From: Myxococcales bacterium
GTDB taxonomy: Bacteria; Myxococcota_A; Polyangia; Palsa-1104; JAEUJZ01
Direction: 5' to 3'
DNA length: 64,000 nt
Assembly: GCA_016794365.1 (NCBI GenBank)
Contig: JAEUKB010000100.1
Location: 124,001 to 188,000, forward strand
The notes below the pieces were generated by a model that was not told where the DNA came from, did no database searches, and saw only the letters and a list, made by a program, of their open reading frames with translations. A program made the translations under genes and the position numbers. Shown here piece after piece: positions 58,075 to 64,000 of the stretch. Each line of letters opens with the position of its first letter. Within the stretch, counting starts at the first letter, position 1.

Positions 58075-59751
58075 ATGGCCGCTCAGTACATCTTTACGAT
58101 GCAAAACCTGCGCAAGGTGGTGCCACCGCAGCGCGAGATCCTCAAAGGCATCTGGCTGTCGTTTTTGCCGGGCGCCAAGATCGGTGTGATTGGCTCGAAC
58201 GGATCGGGCAAAAGCTCGCTTTTACGGATCATGGCGGGCGTCGATCAAGAGTTCCAAGGCGAAGCGCGTCCCGCCGACGGCATTCGCATTGGCTATCTGG
58301 CGCAAGAGCCGGAGCTGGATCCGACGAAGAACGTCTACGAAAACGTCGCGCTGGCGGTCAAAGATCGGCTCGATCTGCTCAAGCAGTTCGAGGAGCTGTC
58401 GATGCGGCTCGGTGAAGATCTGCCCGCCGCCGAGATGGACAAAGTCATCGCCGAGCATGGCCGCATCCAAGATGAGATTGAGTCCAAAGGTGCGTGGGAC
58501 ACCGAGCGTCAGCTTGAGATCGCGATGGATGCGCTGCGACTGCCTCCGCCGGAGCAAGATGTGAAGGTGCTGTCGGGTGGTGAGCGTCGTCGCGTGGCGC
58601 TGTGTCGCGTGCTGCTCGAAAAACCGGACATGCTGCTGCTCGACGAACCGACCAACCACCTCGACTCGGACTCGGTGGCGTGGCTGGAGCGCTTTTTGGC
58701 AGAGTTTCCCGGCACCGTCGTGGCGATCACCCACGATCGCTACTTTCTCGACAACGTCGCGGGCTGGATTCTGGAGCTGGATCGCGGACACGGCATCCCG
58801 TGGCAAGGCAACTACTCGTCGTGGCTTGATCAGAAACAGAAGCGCCTGGCAGTCGAAGAAAAGCAGGAATCGGCCCGCCAAAAGACGCTGGCTCGCGAGC
58901 TGGAGTGGGTTCGTCAGTCGCCCAAAGCGCGTCAAGCCAAGAGCAAAGCACGTTTGGCAGCTTACGAAGAACTGCTCAAACAATCGCAAGAAGCGCGCAT
59001 CGAAGTGGCCGAGATCTCGATTCCGCCCGCGCCGCGCCTGGGTGACAACGTCGTCATCGCCGAAGGCATTCAGAAAGCATATGGCGATCGGATCTTGTTT
59101 GAAGACCTGTCGTTCCGTCTGCCGCGCGGTGGCATCGTCGGTGTCATCGGAGCCAACGGTGCCGGTAAGAGCACGCTGTTTCGCATGATCGTCGGTCAAG
59201 AAAAGCCGGACAAAGGCAAGCTGATCGTCGGTGAAACCGTCAAGCTCGCCTATGTCGATCAGAGCCGCGACTCGCTCAAGGGTGATGCGACGGTGTGGGA
59301 AGAGATCTCGGGCGGCGTCGAAAACTTCGAGATGGGCAAGCGCAAGCTTCAGTCGCGCGCTTACGTCGGACAGTTCGGCTTCAGAGGCTCGGATCAGCAA
59401 AAGCTCGTCAAGCAGCTCTCGGGCGGAGAGCGCAACCGCGTTCACCTGGCCAAGATGCTACGCAGCGGCGGAAACCTGCTCCTGCTCGACGAACCGACCA
59501 ACGATCTCGACGTGGATACGCTGCGTGCGCTCGAAGAAGCGCTGCTTGGCTTTGCGGGCTGCGCGGTGGTGATCAGCCACGATCGCTGGTTTCTCGACCG
59601 AATCGCGACGCACATGCTGGCCTTTGAAGGCGACAGCAAGGCCGTGTGGTTTGAAGGAAACTGCCGCGATTACGAGCAAGATCGCCGTCGCCGACTGGGC
59701 AAAGATGCCGATCAGCCGCACCGTCTGAAGTATCGCAAGCTAACTCGGTAA
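58075..59751 (+). CDS. ettA: Energy-dependent translational throttle protein EttA (ABC-F)
   Basis: EttA is a ribosome-associated ABC-F ATPase that gates the first peptide bond in response to ADP/ATP ratio. This 558-residue protein has two ATP-binding halves: GSNGSGKSSL and LSGGERRRVALCRVLL in the first; GANGAGKSTL and LSGGERNRVHLAKML in the second. The intervening P-site tRNA-interaction region is the longer linker about residues 240-330, as in EttA and unlike Uup. The start at 58075 has GAGAGGG. It overlaps the convergent transglutaminase gene by 12 bp. Confidence 0.93.
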   Translation: MAAQYIFTMQNLRKVVPPQREILKGIWLSFLPGAKIGVIGSNGSGKSSLLRIMAGVDQEFQGEARPADGIRIGYLAQEPELDPTKNVYENVALAVKDRLDLLKQFEELSMRLGEDLPAAEMDKVIAEHGRIQDEIESKGAWDTERQLEIAMDALRLPPPEQDVKVLSGGERRRVALCRVLLEKPDMLLLDEPTNHLDSDSVAWLERFLAEFPGTVVAITHDRYFLDNVAGWILELDRGHGIPWQGNYSSWLDQKQKRLAVEEKQESARQKTLARELEWVRQSPKARQAKSKARLAAYEELLKQSQEARIEVAEISIPPAPRLGDNVVIAEGIQKAYGDRILFEDLSFRLPRGGIVGVIGANGAGKSTLFRMIVGQEKPDKGKLIVGETVKLAYVDQSRDSLKGDATVWEEISGGVENFEMGKRKLQSRAYVGQFGFRGSDQQKLVKQLSGGERNRVHLAKMLRSGGNLLLLDEPTNDLDVDTLRALEEALLGFAGCAVVISHDRWFLDRIATHMLAFEGDSKAVWFEGNCRDYEQDRRRRLGKDADQPHRLKYRKLTR

Positions 59752-61899
59752 CGACGACGAACGCGCTGGATGCTGCTTGGCCAGCGTCTGAAGCTCTCGG
59801 ATCAGCCTGCCGACCTCGGCGCGATCGAGCGGCAGGTCTCCGAAGCGATGCGCGTAGTAGTGCTCGACGAGCTTGGCAAACGGCGGCGCACACGGATCGC
59901 TCGCGTCCACAAGTCGCTGCGACAGCATCTGAAGCGTTTCGCCCTGCCCTCGCACATAGCCGCGCTTTTTCAGCGTCAGCAGCGCCTGTCGAAGGAGCCC
60001 TTTTCCCTCGATCACATCGCGCGACACCGGCAGCTCGACACGACGCAGCCGTCGCCACAGCAGCCACCCCACAGCCGCCAGCATCAGCAGGAACAGCGCC
60101 ACCGCAGTGACGGCTCGCCAGTCGGATGGCTGCGCGCTTACACGCTGACCCGGCAGACTTCCACGCGACGCTCTGCGCGGAAACAGCGACGACATCCGAT
60201 CGCTCAGACGCTGCTGCGCGAGGACATCGTATTCCAGCACATACTTGCCAAAGCCCATGTCCAGCCCGTCGAGAAACTGCCGGAGCTTAAACAAAACGGG
60301 CAGACGCGGCGGACTGCTCTGCGGCGGCGTCGGATCGAAGATCACCCAGCCTTGTCCCGGGAGCAGCGCTTCGACCCACGAGTGCGCGTGCTGCTGACGA
60401 ACGACGAAGAACTGACCAAAGCTGTTCCACTCGGCGGTCAGGTAGCCATTGACGGTGCGACTCGGGATATCGAGGCTGCGCAGAAGCACCGCCAGTGCCG
60501 TCGCAAAGTATTCGCAGTGTCCGCGCTTTTCCGTCAGCAAAAAGTCAAAAATGGGCTCTTCCTGCGACGGCTTCCACAGTCGCGTGGTGTAGCCAAAGTT
60601 CTGCTGAAGATAACGGCTCAGTCGCTCGGCGCGATCGACGCTGGAAACCGCGTCTCCGACGATTTGCAGAGCCAGCGTGCGCAGCTTCAGACGCAGCTCC
60701 GGCGACAGCTCACGATACAGCGCCACATCGTCGGGCGAAGTGTCTGGCTGAACATCGGGCAGCGACAGCACCGAGTAATGCAGCGGTGAGCGTCGTCCAT
60801 GCGCCAAGATCTGTCCGTCGGGCGTCGAGCCAAGCTGTAGCCCCGGAAGACCCGCGAATGACTCGGGCAGCAGCAGCGACAGCGTCCTCCCCGGTGAGGG
60901 TGTAAACAGCGCATCAGCATCGAGCGGTTCCAGATACACCTCGGTACGCTGCGCCTTGGCACGCTGCGCATCGGATGCCCCAAGATCCATCGTCACCACA
61001 CCGTGCTGCACGGAAAGAGGCTGCTCTCCCTGACGCTGCTGGGTCCAGCGTCCGTGGTGATAGCGCGCAAATGCGACGCCACGCAGACGAAGCTGCTTGG
61101 GCGGACGCTGACCGGGCAGCTCGACGCGCATCACGACGCGCGGATTGTCGCGAAGCAGACCGTGGCTGCCCAGCTCCAGACGGTCGGAAAAGCCCGTCGA
61201 GGGCAGCATGCGCCGATGAAACGGCAGATCGACGGTGACATGAAAGCGCGGCAGCAGCACAAACACGATCAGCGCCAGCACAAACGTCGAAAGCCCAGCC
61301 CCGGCGGTCGTCAGCAAAAAGGGCGGACCGACGACGCGACGCGAGTTCAAGATGCGCTCGACCTCGACGCGCTCGCTCTCTGCCGCTTGACCATGACGGC
61401 CCGGCAAGTGCTTGAGCAGATAGTTTTCTTCCATCTCGCGACGAAGATGAAACAGCGTCAGCGTCCAGATGACCGCGACGACATACACAAACAAAAGCAG
61501 CGCGTAGACCATGCTGCTTTCGACAAACGTCGCGCCGAGCAGCATCACGAAGCTGATGACGTAGGCTTGCAAATAGTCGCCGTTGTGTCGTCGCTGCCAC
61601 AGCTTACAGACGAGTAGCAGACACAAAAGCCGCAGGCCGCCGTCCCAAAACGCATCGGTGCTCGCCGCGCTGCCGAAGAGAAGCAGCGACAGCACCGTCA
61701 GCAGCGCATACAGCGAATAGTTGTAGGCTCGGCCCATCATCAGCGGATGCTGCTGCGGATCGAAAAAGTACGATCCCGCGATCAACATCAGCGTCCCCAG
61801 GCTGAGCCACAGCGGCAGCTCGCCGGTCAGCATCAGCATCACAAACGCGGTCGTCACCATCAGGTACGAAACCGCTTTGTGCGTCGCTGCGAACCTCAT
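59740..61899 (-). CDS. TgpA-type membrane transglutaminase-like protein
   Basis: The 719-residue protein has several N-terminal membrane helices (residues 10-200), then an external transglutaminase core. The catalytic set is Cys in EKRGHCEYFATALAV, His in HAHSWVEALL and Asp in VIFDPTPPQ. A membrane helix (VTAVALFLLMLAAVGWLLW) and a cytosolic DUF4129-like tail follow. It is the third gene of the MoxR-DUF58-TgpA operon, overlapping DUF58 by 4 bp. This trio is common, and the role is thought to be protein maturation or envelope work. Confidence 0.87.
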   Translation of the reverse strand: MRFAATHKAVSYLMVTTAFVMLMLTGELPLWLSLGTLMLIAGSYFFDPQQHPLMMGRAYNYSLYALLTVLSLLLFGSAASTDAFWDGGLRLLCLLLVCKLWQRRHNGDYLQAYVISFVMLLGATFVESSMVYALLLFVYVVAVIWTLTLFHLRREMEENYLLKHLPGRHGQAAESERVEVERILNSRRVVGPPFLLTTAGAGLSTFVLALIVFVLLPRFHVTVDLPFHRRMLPSTGFSDRLELGSHGLLRDNPRVVMRVELPGQRPPKQLRLRGVAFARYHHGRWTQQRQGEQPLSVQHGVVTMDLGASDAQRAKAQRTEVYLEPLDADALFTPSPGRTLSLLLPESFAGLPGLQLGSTPDGQILAHGRRSPLHYSVLSLPDVQPDTSPDDVALYRELSPELRLKLRTLALQIVGDAVSSVDRAERLSRYLQQNFGYTTRLWKPSQEEPIFDFLLTEKRGHCEYFATALAVLLRSLDIPSRTVNGYLTAEWNSFGQFFVVRQQHAHSWVEALLPGQGWVIFDPTPPQSSPPRLPVLFKLRQFLDGLDMGFGKYVLEYDVLAQQRLSDRMSSLFPRRASRGSLPGQRVSAQPSDWRAVTAVALFLLMLAAVGWLLWRRLRRVELPVSRDVIEGKGLLRQALLTLKKRGYVRGQGETLQMLSQRLVDASDPCAPPFAKLVEHYYAHRFGDLPLDRAEVGRLIRELQTLAKQHPARSSSLPS

Positions 61900-62993
61900 G
61901 AAGCCTCCACGACGTGACCGAGCTGTTTTTCACGCGGAACCGGCGCGCCGGATCGAATCACCACCAAAGAATCGCCGTGCGTCGCAATCGGCATCCCGGC
62001 GGTACGCGGCAGCGGAGGCGGCTGCTGAAACGGAACCTCGGGACTTACCGTCGGAAGCAAGGCCAGCGTCGTCAGCAGCTTTTGCAGGCTCGCTGGGCTC
62101 CACAAAAGCGGCAGCGCTGGCTCGACGCTGCGCACACACAACCGCACCGCATAACCATGGTCCAGATAAAACGCCCCGAGCGACGCGCCCCACGAGATCA
62201 CCTTTTCTAGCTTAGCCAGCTCCTCGGGATCGCGCAGCTTTTCGACGGGAAGTGAGTTATCGATGTACAGCGTCACCTGCTGGACGGCTTCGATCTCGTG
62301 CTCGCGCACCATCAAGCGCTGACGACGAGCCGAGCTGCGCCAGTGAATCTCACGCGGATCGTCGCCTTGGCGATACTCGCGCAGCGCGTGAAAGCTACCG
62401 CGTCGTCCCAGCCGCATGATCGACTGATCTCCGACGGCCTGCGTCAGCGCTTTGGGCCAATGCTCAAGCTGAATCAGCGCCGGATAGACCAGCAGCTCCG
62501 AGCGATGCTCGACGTAGCGTGACGAGCGAAACAGCGCGAACGGAAACTTGGTCGAGATCCGAAACGCCGAAAAGACATAGCGTCCCCGTCGCTGGAGCGT
62601 GTGTCGATATGCCGTTTGCTGCGTTCGTCCCGACGGAATTTTTAGAAAATAGCAGCGCTTATCCACCACTTTGTCGTCGCACAGATCTTCTACTTCGATC
62701 GAAAACGACGGCAGCTTCTGCTTTTCGTTGCGCAGCGCGATGCCCATCAAAAACGGCGATCCAGCATGCAGTCGCGGCGGTGGCTGACGCTTGGGAATGA
62801 CACCTCGCAGCGAGGCTTCCGCCAAGACCAGCGACGCGATCATCAGCGCAATCAGCATCGACAAGAGCAGATACAGCAGGTTGTTGCCACTGTTGAGCGC
62901 GACGAAGAACAGACAGATGCCAGCGGTACAGAACCACCACCCATCGCGGGTCAGGCGTACGCCGCGCAGACGGGTGAGGAAGCGCAGGCTCAT
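61896..62993 (-). CDS. DUF58 (von Willebrand-like) protein
   Basis: Two N-terminal membrane helices (WWFCTAGICLFFVALNSGNNLLYLLLSMLIALMIASLVL) precede a beta-rich region and the DUF58 segment with RQGDDPREIHWRSSARRQRLMVREHE, the family signature. It is coupled by 4-bp overlaps to MoxR upstream and TgpA downstream. DUF58 proteins are presumed to be clients of MoxR ATPases. 365 residues. Confidence 0.88.
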   Translation of the reverse strand: MSLRFLTRLRGVRLTRDGWWFCTAGICLFFVALNSGNNLLYLLLSMLIALMIASLVLAEASLRGVIPKRQPPPRLHAGSPFLMGIALRNEKQKLPSFSIEVEDLCDDKVVDKRCYFLKIPSGRTQQTAYRHTLQRRGRYVFSAFRISTKFPFALFRSSRYVEHRSELLVYPALIQLEHWPKALTQAVGDQSIMRLGRRGSFHALREYRQGDDPREIHWRSSARRQRLMVREHEIEAVQQVTLYIDNSLPVEKLRDPEELAKLEKVISWGASLGAFYLDHGYAVRLCVRSVEPALPLLWSPASLQKLLTTLALLPTVSPEVPFQQPPPLPRTAGMPIATHGDSLVVIRSGAPVPREKQLGHVVEAS

Positions 62994-63994
62994 GGCACTG
63001 AGATGCGCTCGACAATTCCGGACAGGATTCGCTCGGCTTCAGCGCGTCCATTGCTGAGCGCGTCGCTGTAGCCGCCTTGACTGCCACCGGGAAGCACCAA
63101 GCGATGGGCCAGCGCGGGAACCGCCAGCTCGCGAAAGTCATCGGGCACGCAGTAATCGCGATGTTCCGACAGCGCACGCGCTTGCGCCGCGCGAAACCAC
63201 GACTGAAAGCCACGCGGCGACACCCCAAGCTGAAGCAGCGGCGAGCGACGGGTTTCCGCGATCACCCGCTCGGCATATTCCAGCAGCGACTCTTCGACGC
63301 GAACCAGACAGACGGTGTCCTGCATCTGCACGACTTCCGCCGGAGACACCGCAGGCTGAAGATCCTCGACTGGATCGAACTGACTGCCGCGCATGATGAC
63401 GCGCCGCTCATCGTAGCGCGACGGATACCCGAGCCGCAGCCGCAGCAGAAAGCGATCCATCTGCGACTCTGGCAGCGGATACGTTCCAAAGTGTTCCAGC
63501 GGATTTTGCGTCGCCATCACCAAGAACGGCTGCTCGATGGTGTGCGTAAAGTGATCGACCGAGACGCGACCTTCGCTCATCGCTTCGAGCAAGCTGCTCT
63601 GCGTGCGCGGCGCGGCACGGTTGATTTCGTCCGCGAGCACCACGTTTGCAAACAGCGGTCCCGGCTTGAACTCAAACTGACGCGCTTCTTCATTCCAGAC
63701 CGAGACACCGATCACATCGGACGGCAACAGATCCGACGTAAACTGAATCCGCCGAAACTTGCTGCCCGTCGCTCGCGCCAGTGCTCGTGCCAGCGTCGTC
63801 TTTCCCACCCCAGGAATGTCTTCGAGCAGGATGTGACCACGCGCACCGAGCGCCACCACCGCCAGCCGAATCACCTCGCTCTTGCCGTGAACCACTTGGC
63901 CGATGCTCTGGACGAGCCGCACCATCGTAGAGTACGCAGCCTTGACCGCCGCTGCGCGTTGAGTGGCTCCTGGAAGGGAGCCTACGGTGTTCAT
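62990..63994 (-). CDS. MoxR-family AAA+ ATPase
   Basis: The Walker A is LLEDIPGVGKTTLARAL, Walker B is VVLADEINRAAP, and sensor 1 is FLVMATQNPLEHFGTYPLPESQMDRF. At 334 residues it matches the family length. These chaperone-like ATPases act with DUF58/VWA proteins. The ATG at 63994 is 6 bp from the window edge, so anything upstream is not visible, but the start fits the family N terminus. Confidence 0.9.
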   Translation of the reverse strand: MNTVGSLPGATQRAAAVKAAYSTMVRLVQSIGQVVHGKSEVIRLAVVALGARGHILLEDIPGVGKTTLARALARATGSKFRRIQFTSDLLPSDVIGVSVWNEEARQFEFKPGPLFANVVLADEINRAAPRTQSSLLEAMSEGRVSVDHFTHTIEQPFLVMATQNPLEHFGTYPLPESQMDRFLLRLRLGYPSRYDERRVIMRGSQFDPVEDLQPAVSPAEVVQMQDTVCLVRVEESLLEYAERVIAETRRSPLLQLGVSPRGFQSWFRAAQARALSEHRDYCVPDDFRELAVPALAHRLVLPGGSQGGYSDALSNGRAEAERILSGIVERISVP

Positions 63995-64000
63995 CGTCGA

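Noticed and set aside
58222..59445. 407-codon open frame opposite ettA
   Set aside because: EttA is unmistakable; the reverse frame is a shadow of its codon bias.
1..64000. tRNA, rRNA, prophage or insertion sequence
   Set aside because: I looked for transposase, integrase and phage structural motifs and for clover-leaf tRNA sequences and found none that could be supported.

Overview
The window is GC-rich (roughly 60% by eye, not computed) and densely packed with genes on both strands. Several markers point to a Gram-negative member of the Myxococcota (old Deltaproteobacteria). These are a MYXO-CTERM-like sorting signal, a small TIGR04563-type CopG-like protein, cysteine-rich lipoproteins with parallel beta-helix segments, an NtrC-type regulator and a Ser/Thr kinase with a C-terminal membrane anchor. 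There is no rRNA, tRNA, CRISPR array, insertion sequence or integrase, so the taxonomic call rests on gene content alone.

Layout. 0-5.4 kb: the tail of a sigma-54 activator faces a classical lipid operon (DUF177-rpmF-plsX-fabH-fabD-fabG) driven by a near-consensus sigma-70 promoter whose spacer is an 18-bp palindrome. 5.4-9.7 kb: an RluA-type pseudouridine synthase, HIT hydrolase, Ser/Thr kinase, M28 peptidase and an unknown protein. 9.7-13 kb: squalene synthesis genes hpnC and hpnD and a thiolase. 13-24.6 kb: secreted or lipid-anchored proteins, an FAD monooxygenase, an amidase, a predicted flavinylated electron-transfer pair and a secreted endonuclease I. 25-31.8 kb: a six-gene operon (TPR/beta-barrel, PqqD-like protein, ATP-grasp ligase, DAP-decarboxylase-like enzyme, urea transporter fused to an M23 domain, periplasmic TPR protein) that looks like an undescribed synthesis-and-export system. 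31.8-39.2 kb: HEAT-repeat protein, thioesterase, sulfide:quinone-reductase-like enzyme, and a 1258-residue secreted protein that appears to be two lipoproteins fused through a MYXO-CTERM signal. 39.4-43.3 kb: a leaderless CHAP amidase divergent from a calcineurin-like phosphoesterase that is translationally coupled to a clan-CD cysteine peptidase. 43.4-49.9 kb: a geranylgeranyl-reductase-like flavoprotein, a repeat-rich AT-leaning pocket with a TPR gene, a histidine kinase with an atypical receiver domain and its coupled TPR partner, a rhodanese lipoprotein and a PPP-type phosphatase. 49.9-56 kb: a HAMP signalling protein divergent from a large methyltransferase fusion, then a secreted protein with eight C-x-Q-W-G-C repeats. 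55-64 kb: hydrolase pair, CopG-like protein, TetR regulator, EttA, and the MoxR-DUF58-transglutaminase operon.

How the genes work together. Three groups are clear operons with short overlaps: the fatty-acid/phospholipid operon, the 25-31.8 kb operon and MoxR-DUF58-TgpA. The two most promising leads for new biology are the 25-31.8 kb operon and the phosphoesterase/caspase-fold pair. The internal MYXO-CTERM/lipobox junction, the C-x-Q-W-G-C repeat protein and the promoter-embedded palindrome are strong secondary leads. All function calls come from reading motifs; no database search was run.
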